Shown: positions 25,462 through 34,292 of the stretch, one piece after another
Numbering within the stretch: position 1 is the first letter of the stretch
How the letters are laid out: the number at the start of each line of letters is the position of its first letter
Assembly (NCBI RefSeq): GCF_026420865.1
Contig: NZ_JAPCWC010000009.1
Span: 62,001 to 126,000 of the forward strand
DNA: 64,000 nucleotides
From: Novosphingobium clariflavum
GTDB taxonomy: Bacteria > Pseudomonadota > Alphaproteobacteria > Sphingomonadales > Sphingomonadaceae
Direction of reading: 5' to 3'
Position numbers and translations under genes: made by a program
The notes under the pieces: model-generated
Told to the model about the DNA's origin: nothing
What the model saw: only the letters and a program-made list of their open reading frames with translations
Databases searched by the model: none

Positions 25462-26055
25462 ATGGGTGCAGGTAAATGGATGGTTCTGCTGCTCGTGGCG
25501 GGACTCGGCGCGGGCGCAGGACTGGGTGTCGTCGCCGGCGGCCTCACCGCCGGGCCGCTGCGCCACTGGACCGAGCGCTTCGGCCAACATGACACGGCGC
25601 AAGGCAGCGACTTCGTGCGCTTCGAAGGCGCCGGCGGCGACACCGCGCAGGATCGCGGCAGCCTGCACCGTCACGGCTACGACGACGAACAGGGCTATCC
25701 GCTCGAAGGCAGCGGCGAGGACTTCGCCTATGCCTCGCCGCCCGGCGCTCCGGCCTTCCAGCAGGCGCCGCCACCGGACCAGATGATGGTCCTGCGGGGG
25801 CCGGACGGAAGTTACCGCCCGATGGGCTGGGCAGATCGCGACGATCTTGGCGACGACCGGGACGACAATGCCTATGCCCCGCCGGCCTTCCGCCAGCGCC
25901 AGTTCACACCGACACCGCAAGCCCTGCCGCTCTCTCGCTCACCCGCTGCGCGCCTGCCTGCCTCTCCCCCGCTCGACGATGCCGCTGCAGCCGCAGCCGC
26001 CCGCGCCCGCGCCGCCGCCGACGACGTGACCGCTGCCGAACACGCGACAAGCTAG
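25462..26055 (+). CDS. Membrane-anchored low-complexity protein
   Basis: A 197-residue protein with one N-terminal hydrophobic helix (WMVLLLVAGLGAGAGLGVVAGGLTAG). A long acidic, Gly/Pro-rich, probably disordered region follows (DTAQDRGSLHRHGYDDEQGYPLEGSGEDFAYASPPGAPAFQQAPPP, MMVLRGPDGSYRPMG), ending in an alanine-rich tail. No family recognised. The TAG stop sits inside the sequence CTAGGCCGTCAACTCAT, which matches the end of the inverted-repeat element at 55203-55489 in 14 of 15 bases, so the 3' end may have been set by an old insertion. Confidence 0.55.
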   Translation: MGAGKWMVLLLVAGLGAGAGLGVVAGGLTAGPLRHWTERFGQHDTAQGSDFVRFEGAGGDTAQDRGSLHRHGYDDEQGYPLEGSGEDFAYASPPGAPAFQQAPPPDQMMVLRGPDGSYRPMGWADRDDLGDDRDDNAYAPPAFRQRQFTPTPQALPLSRSPAARLPASPPLDDAAAAAAARARAAADDVTAAEHATS

Positions 26056-26114
26056 GCCGTCAACTCATCCATGAATGCCCGCAGGGCCACTTCCATGGCT
26101 GTGCCAGCCCGCCT

Positions 26115-26534
26115 CTAAGCCAGCGTCAGGAAGATCTCCGCCTCGATCACCCAGTCGCCGCCCGCCTCGCGCCATTTGGCGACATAACTGCCCGAAGCGG
26201 TAGTGGTGCCTGCTGCATCGCGGCCCTGCCAGGCGCCGTATTCCATGGCGACCGGCAGGGCCTGCGAAATCTCCAGGCGTTCGGGCGTACGGACATAGAC
26301 CATGCGCCCGCTGTCCGCGAACTCGCGGCGCCAGACTTTCACCTGCCCCATGCGCCCGGCAATCACCGCGCTGTCGCTGCCCGTCACCATCACGCAGTCG
26401 CGTGCGAGGATCGGGCCGATCGCAGCCGCATCGCCATCGGCAATCGCCCGGTTGAAGGCAGCGCGGCGCGCGCGGATCGCCAGTTCGGCGGAAACATCGG
26501 CGGAAGCAAGGTTTGTCGGAAGGTCTTTGGCCAT
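26115..26534 (-). CDS. SnoaL/DUF4440-like NTF2-fold protein
   Basis: A 139-residue protein. ELAIRARRAAFNRAIADGDAAAIGPILARDCVMVTGSDSAVIAGRMGQVKVWRREF is the typical DUF4440/SnoaL-like start; ASGSYVAKWREAGGDWVIEAEIFLTLA is the closing strand-rich part. NTF2-like proteins of this type act as small hydrolases, isomerases or binding proteins, and function cannot be read from sequence. The start MAKDLPTN at 26534 is preferred over an upstream open frame of unrelated composition. Confidence 0.75.
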   Translation of the reverse strand: MAKDLPTNLASADVSAELAIRARRAAFNRAIADGDAAAIGPILARDCVMVTGSDSAVIAGRMGQVKVWRREFADSGRMVYVRTPERLEISQALPVAMEYGAWQGRDAAGTTTASGSYVAKWREAGGDWVIEAEIFLTLA

Positions 26535-26656
26535 GCCCGCCTTGTGCCAGTCGGCGCACGGTGTTTCCAGTGCGATGGCGCGTCTCGCCCCTGCCACTCT
26601 CCGCAATATGGCGGCGCTTTCTGTTAAGGGCGGGTTACAAAACCCGCGCCCATGGG

Positions 26657-26733
26657 CTAGTGGTTCGATTCTGACATGTGCGACCCTATCGCAAAGGGCG
26701 CGCTCAAATGTCAGAATCTTTTCGAGCCACTAG
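26657..26733. repeat. CTAGTGG hairpin element, copy 1
   Basis: A 77-bp element with ends CTAGTGGTTCG and its inverted partner ending CCACTAG. The inner stem is GATTCTGACAT / ATGTCAGAATC (11 bp), with a further small stem CCCT/AGGG. It lies in the divergent gap upstream of the penicillin-binding protein gene. Confidence 0.85.
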
Positions 26734-26746
26734 CATTTATGTGATC

Positions 26747-26825
26747 CTAGTGGATTTTGCGATTTTGACAGGTGCAAACCCATCCCATCCGCCAGGGGAT
26801 GCAAATGTCAAAATCAATCCACTAG
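26747..26825. repeat. CTAGTGG hairpin element, copy 2
   Basis: A 79-bp element only 13 bp after copy 1. The ends are CTAGTGGATT and AATCCACTAG. The inner stem is GATTTTGACA / TGTCAAAATC and the apical stem CATCCC / GGGATG. It stops 47 bp before the ATG of the class A penicillin-binding protein. Confidence 0.88.
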
Positions 26826-26872
26826 AGAGCGCTCGGACCGCTTGGTCCGTAAAAGGGATCTGCACCTAGACA

Positions 26873-29146
26873 ATGGCCAAGAATACCGGCCGGAGCCGCT
26901 CGCCCGGCGAGCCCTCCTCGAATCCGAACCGCTCGAAACCGCAGCAATCGTCGTTCCTCGGCCGTCTTGCGCGGCGCGTGGCCATCTGGGGCGGCGCACT
27001 GGTCCTGCTGGCCGCGATCGGCCTCGGCACCGCGGTGGCCGTGACGATGAGCCAGTTGCCCGCCTTCGACGCGCTCAAGAGCAGCCAGAACGGCCAGATG
27101 ATCGTCGTGCGTGCGCGTGACGGCAGCGAACTCGTCTCGCTCGGGCCGAGCTATGGCAAGTGGCTGAGCTACAACGAGATCCCGCCGGTCATGCGCGGCG
27201 CGATGGTCTCGGTTGAGGATCGCCGCTTCCGCGAGCATATCGGCGTCGACGCGCTTGGCCTGGTCCGCGCGGTCTACGTCTCGCTGACCACCGGTGGCCG
27301 CGCCAAGGCCACCTCGACGATCACCCAGCAGCTTGCCCGCAACGTGTTCCTCAACAACAGCCGCTCGATGACCCGCAAGGCCCGCGAAGCGGTGCTGGCA
27401 CTGGCGCTGGAACGCAAGTTCTCCAAGGACCAGATCCTCGAACTCTACCTCAACAAGGTCTATTTCGGTGGCGGCGCCTATGGCATCGACGCGGCCAGCC
27501 GCAAGTTCTTCGGCCACCCCGCCACCGAACTGTCGACTGCCGAGGCCGCGATCATCGCCGGTCTGGTGAAGGCCCCTTCGAACTACTCGCCCACGGCAGA
27601 CCTCGACGCCGCCAAGTCGCGCGGCGAAGTGGTGCTGGGCCTGATGGTCAAGAACGGCGCGATCACGCAGGCAGACGCCGACCGGGCCGACATTGCCGAC
27701 GTTGCCGTGGTCCACGAGAAGGGCCAGAATTCGGTCCGCTACTTCACCGACTGGGCGCTGCCGCAGCTCGACATGCTGCTGCCTGACACCAACGAGCCGA
27801 TCGAGGTCTGGACCACGCTCGACCCGAAGATGCAGCAGGCCGCCACCAATTCGATCACCGCCAATGCCCCGAGCGGAGCGCAGGGCGCGCTGGTCAGCCT
27901 TGACCGCGACGGCGCCGTGCTCGCCATGGTCGGCGGCACCGACTACGTGAACTCGAACTACAATCGCGCCACCAATGCCGTGCGCCAACCCGGTTCGTCG
28001 TGGAAGCTGTTTGTCTATCTCTCGGCGCTCGAAGCCGGTTATACCCCCGACGACCGGGTGATGGACGAACCGGTCACCATCGACGGGTGGAGCCCGCAGA
28101 ACGACGGCCGCAACTTCGCCGGCCAGATCGACATCCGCACCGCCTTTGCCTATTCGAAAAACACCGTCGCCGCCCAGCTCGGCAACGAAGTGGGCTTCGG
28201 CACGGTTGCCTCGATGGCGCGCCGCTTCGGCATCACCACCCCGATCAACACCAAGCCGGCGATGGTGCTGGGCACATCCGAAGTGCGGGTGATCGACATG
28301 ACCCGCGCCTTCGCGGCGATCTCCGCGGGTGGTACCTCGGTCGAGCCCTACGGCATCGTCAAGGTCACCACCACCTCGGGCGAAGTGCTCTACCAGCACA
28401 AGTCGGCGCGCGGCCAGGTGCTCGTCCCGCCCAACGTTGCTGCCGAGATCACCGACCTGCTGCAGACAACGGTCGCCACCGGTACCGGCCGCGCCGCGCA
28501 GATCGGGCGCCCTGTAGCCGGCAAGACCGGCACCACCAGCTCGAACAAGGACGGATGGTTCCTCGGCTTCTCCAGCGGCATCACCACCGGCGTGTGGATG
28601 GGCCGCGACGATGCCAAGCCCGTCCGCGGGCTCTCCGGCGGCCATGCCCCGGCGCGCGCCTTTGCCGACTACATGAAGGTTGCCGTCTCGACCCGCCCGG
28701 TCGAGCAGTTCCAGACCGAAGTCAAGCTGCCCGAATGGCAGCTGGAACCCGACGACGAAGCCCTGCAGGGCAGCCCGGACGACTATTACTACGTCGACGA
28801 GAACGGCAACGTCGTCCATCCCGGCACCAATGGCGAGCAGAGCGACGACCAGCCCCGCTACGAGGATGGCAGCGTCGGTCCGGGCCCCGGCCCCGGTACC
28901 CCGCAGATGCCTGACTACGGCCCCGGTGCGGCATCGGCGCCCGGCCAGCGTACGCCCAGTAACGGCGGCAGCGGCAGTGGCGGCGGCTCCGGCAGCGTGC
29001 CACCTGCCGCCAGCCCCGACTTCCTCAACCGTGCCACCGGGCGCTCCTCCTCGGAGGAAAGCCAGCGCACGCGCCAGAACCCGGCCAACACCAACGCCCC
29101 GCGCGCCGTCCGCACCCCGGCTCCGGAACGCACCCCGGGCGCCTGA
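26873..29146 (+). CDS. Class A penicillin-binding protein (PBP1A type)
   Basis: A 757-residue bifunctional peptidoglycan synthase. A basic cytoplasmic tail and membrane helix (IWGGALVLLAAIGLGTAVAVTM) precede the glycosyltransferase domain with catalytic Glu115 in SVEDRRFREHIGVD and the STITQQLARNVFL motif. The transpeptidase has SSWK with Ser375, YSKN at 427-430 and KTGTT at 551-555. The last 130 residues are a Gly/Ser/Pro-rich, probably disordered tail (GPGPGPGTP, GSGSGGGSGS). It polymerises and cross-links glycan strands in the periplasm. Two CTAGTGG elements precede it. Confidence 0.95.
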   Translation: MAKNTGRSRSPGEPSSNPNRSKPQQSSFLGRLARRVAIWGGALVLLAAIGLGTAVAVTMSQLPAFDALKSSQNGQMIVVRARDGSELVSLGPSYGKWLSYNEIPPVMRGAMVSVEDRRFREHIGVDALGLVRAVYVSLTTGGRAKATSTITQQLARNVFLNNSRSMTRKAREAVLALALERKFSKDQILELYLNKVYFGGGAYGIDAASRKFFGHPATELSTAEAAIIAGLVKAPSNYSPTADLDAAKSRGEVVLGLMVKNGAITQADADRADIADVAVVHEKGQNSVRYFTDWALPQLDMLLPDTNEPIEVWTTLDPKMQQAATNSITANAPSGAQGALVSLDRDGAVLAMVGGTDYVNSNYNRATNAVRQPGSSWKLFVYLSALEAGYTPDDRVMDEPVTIDGWSPQNDGRNFAGQIDIRTAFAYSKNTVAAQLGNEVGFGTVASMARRFGITTPINTKPAMVLGTSEVRVIDMTRAFAAISAGGTSVEPYGIVKVTTTSGEVLYQHKSARGQVLVPPNVAAEITDLLQTTVATGTGRAAQIGRPVAGKTGTTSSNKDGWFLGFSSGITTGVWMGRDDAKPVRGLSGGHAPARAFADYMKVAVSTRPVEQFQTEVKLPEWQLEPDDEALQGSPDDYYYVDENGNVVHPGTNGEQSDDQPRYEDGSVGPGPGPGTPQMPDYGPGAASAPGQRTPSNGGSGSGGGSGSVPPAASPDFLNRATGRSSSEESQRTRQNPANTNAPRAVRTPAPERTPGA

Positions 29147-29177
29147 CGCCGGATCGGCCAGACGATAAGGACACACG

Positions 29178-29207
29178 AAAAGGGGCCGGAAATCCGGCCC
29201 CTTTTTT
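29178..29207. terminator. Bidirectional intrinsic terminator
   Basis: Stem AAAAGGGGCCGGA / TCCGGCCCCTTTT with a 2-nt tip and T-run TTTTTT, between the convergent PBP and msrB genes. Confidence 0.92.
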
Positions 29208-29234
29208 ATGCGCTGGTGCGCCCGTCGTCCGGGC

Positions 29235-29639
29235 TCAGCCTTCCGCCTCGGGCGTGAAGTCCAGCGAGGCGCTGTTGATGCAGTAGCGCAGGCCGGTCGG
29301 TGCGGGGCCATCGGGAAACACGTGGCCAAGGTGTCCCTCGCACCTGGCGCAGCGCACTTCGGTACGGATCATGCCATGCGAGGTATCGACATGCTCGTCG
29401 ATTGCACCGGCCTCGGCAGGCGCGGTGTAGCTCGGCCAGCCGCAGCCTGAATTGAACTTGTCGTCCGACTGGAACAGCGGCGCCCCGCAGCCTGCACAAG
29501 TATAGAGCCCGGCCTGCTTGTTGCCGTCGTACTTGCCGGTGAAGGCGCGCTCGGTGCCGGCCTCGCGCAGCACATGATACTGCTCGGGGCTCAGCTTCTC
29601 GCGCCACTGCGCGTCGGTGAGATGGATCTTGTCGGTCAT
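29235..29639 (-). CDS. msrB: Peptide methionine-R-sulfoxide reductase MsrB
   Basis: A 134-residue MsrB. Zinc ligands are CAGCG and CARCEGH, the motif [13 protein letters not shown] is complete, and the catalytic cysteine lies in [13 protein letters not shown]. It reduces the R-epimer of methionine sulfoxide in proteins using thioredoxin. There is no signal peptide, so it is cytoplasmic. The start [12 protein letters not shown] fits the family; an open frame extends 39 codons upstream without resemblance. Confidence 0.95.
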   Translation of the reverse strand: MTDKIHLTDAQWREKLSPEQYHVLREAGTERAFTGKYDGNKQAGLYTCAGCGAPLFQSDDKFNSGCGWPSYTAPAEAGAIDEHVDTSHGMIRTEVRCARCEGHLGHVFPDGPAPTGLRYCINSASLDFTPEAEG

Positions 29640-29720
29640 CGGCGTCTCCTTGTGCGCGCATATGGGAGGGCGGGGCCCGCCTTTCCAGTCTCCTTCAATG
29701 GCGATGCAACATCGCTGTGC

Positions 29721-29793
29721 CAGTGGGTCGATCCTGACATTTGCAAACCCATCCATCCGCCAGGGGATGCCAATGCCAAAATCAATCCACTAG
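29721..29793. repeat. CTAGTGG hairpin element, copy 3
   Basis: A 73-bp element in the divergent gap between msrB and the CorA-type gene. It shares TTTGCAAACCCATC, ATCCGCCAGGGGATGC and AAAATCAATCCACTAG with copy 2. The left end has decayed to CAGTGGGTCGATCCTGACA, so the outer stem is imperfect. It ends 31 bp before the ATG at 29825. Confidence 0.85.
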
Positions 29794-29824
29794 AAGAATG
29801 TCTGGAATCGCTTGAGGAAACACC

Positions 29825-30811
29825 ATGCGCGAACCGCGTGAAGGGGGACCACCCGCTCTCGGCCCCGGTCTGATCTGGGGCATCGAATTCACCCCCGAGG
29901 GCAACCGCGCGGTGGAAGACTGCAACAGCGCGCATGACGGTCGCCTGCGCTGGCTGCATCTCAACCTTGCCGATCACGGCACCCGCCAGTGGGTCGAGAC
30001 CTCGCCCGAACTGCCCGCCGCCGCGCGCGAGGTCCTGCTCTCGCAGGACCGCCACCAGCGCGCGCTGGTCGATCCCATCACCGTTGCCTGCGTGCTGCAC
30101 GATTTCGAGCGCGATTTCGATAGCGAGGACACCGGCCGGATCGGCGCGCTGCACATGGCACTGACCGGCAATCTGATCGTCTCGGCGCGCCATCATCCGG
30201 TCGGCTCGGCGGACATCGTCCATCGCCGCCTCAGCGGCAGCGAGATGGCGATGACGCCGCCGCGCGCGCTCGACATGATGGTGAGCGCGATGCTCGAGAA
30301 CTTCGGCCGGGTGATCGCCCGCCTCTCGGGCGAAGTGCAGGCCGCCGAGGACGCGCTGGTCGAAGACCGCCCGGTGCCCGGCAGTCACCGCCTGCTCGAC
30401 GTGCGCCGCCGCCTCGCCCAGCTCCACCGGATGCTCGACGGCATGAAAAGCGTGTTCCGCCGGCTCGAGATCGACGATGACCTGCCCGCCGACATGCTGC
30501 CCACGGTCGAGAAACTCTCGCAGCGGGTACAAGGCGTGGGCGGCGACATCATCAGCGTGCTCAACCAGTTGCGCTCGGTGCGCGACGAGATCAACGACCA
30601 GTCGAACCAGCGGGTCAACCAGAACCTCTACCTGCTTTCGGTCATGACCGCGCTGATGCTGCCCGCCACGCTGGTGACCGGCATCTTCGGCATGAACACC
30701 GGCGACCTGCCGCTGGTCGGCCACCACGGCACCGTGGGTGCCACGGTGCTGGCGGCCGGATCGGCGCTGGCGACTTTCCTGTTCCTCAGGGGGCGCGGGT
30801 TCTTCCGTTAA
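29825..30811 (+). CDS. CorA/ZntB-family divalent cation transporter
   Basis: A 328-residue 2-TM-GxN transporter. The N-terminal cytoplasmic domain starts GLIWGIEFTPEGN and contains LRWLHLNLADHGTRQW. Long helices (SQRVQGVGGDIISVLNQLRSVRDEINDQSNQRVNQNLYLLSVMTALMLP) lead into TM1 and the signature GIFGMNTGDLPL, followed by TM2. The family moves Mg, Zn, Co or Ni; members closest to ZntB have a similar length. Metal specificity is not decidable here. Confidence 0.9.
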   Translation: MREPREGGPPALGPGLIWGIEFTPEGNRAVEDCNSAHDGRLRWLHLNLADHGTRQWVETSPELPAAAREVLLSQDRHQRALVDPITVACVLHDFERDFDSEDTGRIGALHMALTGNLIVSARHHPVGSADIVHRRLSGSEMAMTPPRALDMMVSAMLENFGRVIARLSGEVQAAEDALVEDRPVPGSHRLLDVRRRLAQLHRMLDGMKSVFRRLEIDDDLPADMLPTVEKLSQRVQGVGGDIISVLNQLRSVRDEINDQSNQRVNQNLYLLSVMTALMLPATLVTGIFGMNTGDLPLVGHHGTVGATVLAAGSALATFLFLRGRGFFR

Positions 30812-30869
30812 AGCGCTTTCCAGTCAGGTGGGATCACCCGAGGCCCCGGAAAACGCGGAAACCGGAATC
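30812..30869. repeat. Degenerate copy of the 106-bp palindromic repeat
   Basis: AAAGCGCTTTCC at the left and GGAAAACGCGGAAACC followed by ATCTCAGAGCG at the right match the spacing and core of the element at 21902-22007 (GGAAAAACGCGGAAAAC). It fills the 58-bp gap between two convergent genes. Confidence 0.55.
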
Positions 30870-31745
30870 TCAGAGCGTCTCGTAGAGCGCCAGCATCCGC
30901 TGCCACGCCTTGTCCGCCGCATCCGGATCCCACGAGGGAGAATCGGGCACGCACCAACCATGGTCGGCAGGATAGACCTCGACTTCGGCGGGCCGGCTTG
31001 CAGCGGCGGCGGCCTTCTGCAGTTCGGTCTTCTGGTCGGGCTGCCTGGCGTCGTCGTTGCGGGCGATGGCAAAGAGGAACCCGGCCCGCGTCCCGGCGAT
31101 CAGGCGGTGCGGACTGTCCGGCGCATCGCTCACCAGCCCCGCCCCGTGGAGCGATGCGGCGGCGTGCACATGCGAAGGCTCGGCCGCGGCGGTGCGCACG
31201 GTGAACGGCCCGCCCATGCAATAGCCATGGCTGCCGATGCCGCGCTTGCCGTCAACCGCTGGATCGCCCCGCAAGAAGGCGACATAGGCCCGGGCATCGC
31301 GGGTGATAGCAGCGGGGGTCAGCGCCGCGCGCAGCGGCGCGACCTTGGCCTGGCCTTCCGCCGTGCGGTAGTCCGAGAAGCTCTCGAAGGTCGGCGCCGG
31401 GCCGCCGCGGTAATAGGGGTTCACGCATAGCACCGCGTAGCCTTCCGCCGCGAGCCGGCGCGCCATGATCTTTTTCACCTCGCGCAGACCGGCAATGTCG
31501 GGCCACATGATGATGCCGGGATGGGCGCCCTTGGCCGGGTGCACGAAAAAGGCATCGGCCACACCGTCGTCGGTGGTGATCGAGACCATCTTTTCCTGCA
31601 CGTCGCTGCCGGTGGACTTGGGGCCCAGCCCGGCGGCGCAGCCCGCCAGGGCCATGCTGGCGCCCAGCGCGGAAAATTCGCGGCGGTTCAGCCCGCGGCG
31701 GGCAAGGTTGGCCTCTTCGGCCTCGGCGGTGAAATCGTCACACAT
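30870..31745 (-). CDS. Dienelactone hydrolase family protein with Tat-type leader
   Basis: A 291-residue alpha/beta hydrolase. The N-terminus MCDDFTAEAEEANLARRGLNRREFSALGASMALAGCAAG has a twin-arginine-like RRGLNRREFS and then a possible lipobox LAGC. The fold shows the DLH nucleophile cysteine in GSHGYCMGGPF (Cys176), a region VYPADHGWCVPD with the catalytic His and an Asp in between. DLH hydrolyses cyclic enol lactones in aromatic degradation, but many homologues have other ester substrates and the Tat-exported subgroup is uncharacterised. Confidence 0.88.
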   Translation of the reverse strand: MCDDFTAEAEEANLARRGLNRREFSALGASMALAGCAAGLGPKSTGSDVQEKMVSITTDDGVADAFFVHPAKGAHPGIIMWPDIAGLREVKKIMARRLAAEGYAVLCVNPYYRGGPAPTFESFSDYRTAEGQAKVAPLRAALTPAAITRDARAYVAFLRGDPAVDGKRGIGSHGYCMGGPFTVRTAAAEPSHVHAAASLHGAGLVSDAPDSPHRLIAGTRAGFLFAIARNDDARQPDQKTELQKAAAAASRPAEVEVYPADHGWCVPDSPSWDPDAADKAWQRMLALYETL

Positions 31746-31835
31746 CGACAGGGCGGGTCCGCTGCTGGTTCGAGAAAGGCGTCTAGGCTAGCCCGCGGCG
31801 CGGCGGATGGCCAGTCCCGCCCCGAGCAGCCAGCG

Positions 31836-32240
31836 TCAGAGCGCGCCGTGGAAGTTCAGCTCGATGTTCACCGCATTGGGATCGACGAGAAAGATCTGCG
31901 CAAGGCCCAGGGCAGGATGCTCGTTCACCCGGTGCGGCAGGCCGAGCGCCTCGATCCTTGCGCGCATCTGCGCGTAGCCCGCGCAGCGCAGCGCAAAATG
32001 GTGAAGCGCATTGGTCGGCTCACCGGGGCGGTAGGCGTCGTAGCGCCCGCGCGCGGTCGTGCGGTCGACCAGATGGACAACCGCGTTGCCCTCGCCGTCA
32101 CGCATCCAGTACCCGGCGATATGCACGGCAACGGTCGGGTTGGGGCTGCGGGAGAGGCCCAGCACGTCCTCGTAGAAACGGGCCGTGGCCTCAAGGTCGT
32201 CGGTCAGGACATTGACGTGATCGATACCGCTGACCGCCAT
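31836..32240 (-). CDS. VOC superfamily (glyoxalase/dioxygenase-like) protein
   Basis: A 134-residue single VOC module: GIDHVNVLTDDLEATARFYEDVLGLSRSP at the start, the central ALHHFALRCAGYAQMRARIEALGLPHR and the end QIFLVDPNAVNIELNFHG. Likely metal ligands are His8 in IDHVNV, His in LHHFAL and Glu in NIELNF. The family includes glyoxalase I, fosfomycin-resistance proteins and extradiol dioxygenases; the substrate is not inferable. It may be co-transcribed with purU, 9 bp upstream. Confidence 0.88.
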   Translation of the reverse strand: MAVSGIDHVNVLTDDLEATARFYEDVLGLSRSPNPTVAVHIAGYWMRDGEGNAVVHLVDRTTARGRYDAYRPGEPTNALHHFALRCAGYAQMRARIEALGLPHRVNEHPALGLAQIFLVDPNAVNIELNFHGAL

Positions 32241-32249
32241 AAATCCCTC

Positions 32250-33116
32250 TTACCCTCTGAATACGACCGTGCGCGAGCCGTTCAGCAGCACGCGGTCCTC
32301 AAGATGCAGCCGCACCGCCTCGGCCAGCACGCGCCGCTCGATGTCGCGGCCCTTGCGCACCATGTCCTCGGGCGTGTCGGCGTGAGTCACGGCTTCCACA
32401 TCCTGATGGATGATCGGCCCTTCGTCGAGGTCGGCGGTGACGTAGTGCGCCGTTGCCCCGATCATCTTCACCCCGCGCGCATGGGCCTGATGGTAGGGCT
32501 TGGCGCCCTTGAAGCCGGGCAGGAACGAGTGGTGGATGTTGATGCAGCGGCCCGAGAGGAACGCCGCCATCTCGTCCGACAGGATCTGCATGTAGCGGGC
32601 CAGCACGACGAGTTCCGCGCGGGTCTCGTTCACCAGCGCGCGGATCTGCGCTTCCTGCGCGGCCTTGGTGTCCTTCGTCACCGGCAGGTGATGGAACGGC
32701 ACGTCGCCGATCATCAGCGAACTGATCGCCTCACGCGGGTGGTTGGAGACGATGCCGACGACCTCCATCGGCATCTCGCCGATGCGCTGGCGGTAGAGCA
32801 GGTCGGCCAGGCAATGGTCGAACTTGCTGACCAGCAGCAGCACCCGGCGCGGCCGGTCGCGGCGGGTCATCGACCAGGCCATGCCGTATTCATGCGCGAT
32901 CGGGCCGAAGCCTTCGCTGAATTCCTCGCGGTTGGCGGTGCCCGGATCGAAGGCGACCCGCATGAAGAACTTGTCTTCATCGAGGTCGTTGAACTGCTGC
33001 GCCTCGATGATGTTGCCCCCGGCCTGGGCAAGGTATCCGGTCACCCGGGCAACGATGCCCGGGCGATCGGCGCAGGACAGCGCGAGGACCAGCGGCTGCG
33101 ACTTCGTCTCGGGCAT
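32250..33116 (-). CDS. purU: Formyltetrahydrofolate deformylase PurU
   Basis: A 288-residue protein. The N-terminal ACT domain ([34 protein letters not shown]) is followed by a formyltransferase-fold domain with SNHP, the key [17 protein letters not shown] and the Asp of [15 protein letters not shown]. It converts 10-formyl-THF to formate and THF, balancing one-carbon pools for purine synthesis. It is 11 bp downstream of a nitronate monooxygenase-like gene on the same strand. Confidence 0.95.
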   Translation of the reverse strand: MPETKSQPLVLALSCADRPGIVARVTGYLAQAGGNIIEAQQFNDLDEDKFFMRVAFDPGTANREEFSEGFGPIAHEYGMAWSMTRRDRPRRVLLLVSKFDHCLADLLYRQRIGEMPMEVVGIVSNHPREAISSLMIGDVPFHHLPVTKDTKAAQEAQIRALVNETRAELVVLARYMQILSDEMAAFLSGRCINIHHSFLPGFKGAKPYHQAHARGVKMIGATAHYVTADLDEGPIIHQDVEAVTHADTPEDMVRKGRDIERRVLAEAVRLHLEDRVLLNGSRTVVFRG

Positions 33117-33127
33117 CGCGGCAGGCC

Positions 33128-34147
33128 TCAGGCGGCCGCGCGGCTGGCGAGGGCCGCTTCGGATTCGGCCATGAGCGCGGCGATGATGTCGGCCACCGGC
33201 TCTTCCTTGCTGACCATGCCGACCGACTGGCCGGCCATGATCGAGCCGTTCTCGACATCGCCCTCGATCACCGCGCGGCGCAGTGCGCCCGCCCAGAAGT
33301 GCTCGATCTTGAGCTGGGCCTCGCCCATGTCGACTTCACCGGCATCGAGCAGACGCGCCACTTCGATCTGCTTGGCGGTGAATTCCTCGGTGCCCTTGTT
33401 CTTGAGCGCGCGCACCGGGATCACCGGCAGGCGCGGATCGACCTGGACCGAGGCCACGGCATCGCGGGCATTGGCGCGGAAGAACGCCTTCTTGAAGTCC
33501 GGGTGCGCGATCGATTCGCTGGCACAGGCGAACCGGGTGCCGAGCTGCACGCCCGCTGCGCCCATCTCGAGGTAACCGGCCATCGCCTCGCCGCGGCCGA
33601 TGCCGCCGGCCACGAACACCAGATGCTCCTCGGCCAGCGCCGGCAGGATTTCCTGCGCCAGCACCGAGGTCGAGACCGGGCCGATGTGGCCGCCCGCTTC
33701 CATGCCCTCGATCACCAGCGCATCCGCGCCCGAGCGCAGCAGCTTCTTGCCCAGCGCCAGCGTCGGCGCGAAGCAGATCACCTTGGCGCCCGATTCCTTG
33801 ATCGCTTCCACGCTGCCCTTGGGCGGAATGCCGCCTGCCAGCACGACATGGCTGACACCGTGCTTTGCGCAGACCTCGATCAGCTCGAACAGCTGCGGGT
33901 GCATGGTGATCAGGTTGACACCAAACGGCTTGTCGGTCAGGGCGCGCGTCCCGGCGATCTCCCTGTCGAGAAGCTCGGGATTCATCGCCCCGCAAGCGAT
34001 CACGCCGAAACCGCCGGCATTGCTGATCGCCGAAACCAGATTGCGTTCGGAAACCCAGGACATGGCGCCGCACAGGATCGCGTATTCGCTGCCAAGAAAT
34101 TCACGGCCCCGCGCCATCAGCGCGGCGGTCTTAGAGGTGGCGGCCAT
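33128..34147 (-). CDS. NAD(P)H-dependent flavin oxidoreductase, nitronate monooxygenase-like
   Basis: A 339-residue FMN TIM barrel of the 2-nitropropane dioxygenase/FabK superfamily: [82 protein letters not shown] and [38 protein letters not shown] bind FMN. Family members include nitronate monooxygenase, enoyl-ACP reductase FabK and dual-function reductases, so the reaction is open. GGGAG lies 6 nt before the ATG at 34147, preferred over an ATG 12 bp upstream. Confidence 0.88.
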   Translation of the reverse strand: MAATSKTAALMARGREFLGSEYAILCGAMSWVSERNLVSAISNAGGFGVIACGAMNPELLDREIAGTRALTDKPFGVNLITMHPQLFELIEVCAKHGVSHVVLAGGIPPKGSVEAIKESGAKVICFAPTLALGKKLLRSGADALVIEGMEAGGHIGPVSTSVLAQEILPALAEEHLVFVAGGIGRGEAMAGYLEMGAAGVQLGTRFACASESIAHPDFKKAFFRANARDAVASVQVDPRLPVIPVRALKNKGTEEFTAKQIEVARLLDAGEVDMGEAQLKIEHFWAGALRRAVIEGDVENGSIMAGQSVGMVSKEEPVADIIAALMAESEAALASRAAA

Positions 34148-34292
34148 CGATGCTCCCATAGCCCGCAGTCATAAACGAGCCTGCGCCATAGGATGAGGAA
34201 TGCCGCCGCACAAGCGGCAGCACCCGCACCGCGCCCACTTGCGCCCGTCTATAATGCCTTTTGATCGATCAAAACCTCCGGACTCCCCCCCT

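Noticed and set aside
26655-26675. TGGTTCGATTC resembling a tRNA T-arm
   Set aside because: No acceptor, D or anticodon arm can be drawn around it; the sequence is the left arm of the CTAGTGG repeat.
26822-29329. 835-codon minus-strand open frame opposite the penicillin-binding protein
   Set aside because: The plus strand encodes a complete PBP1A with all active-site motifs; the minus frame has only low-complexity Gly/Arg/Ala content, typical of the antisense frame of a GC-rich gene.
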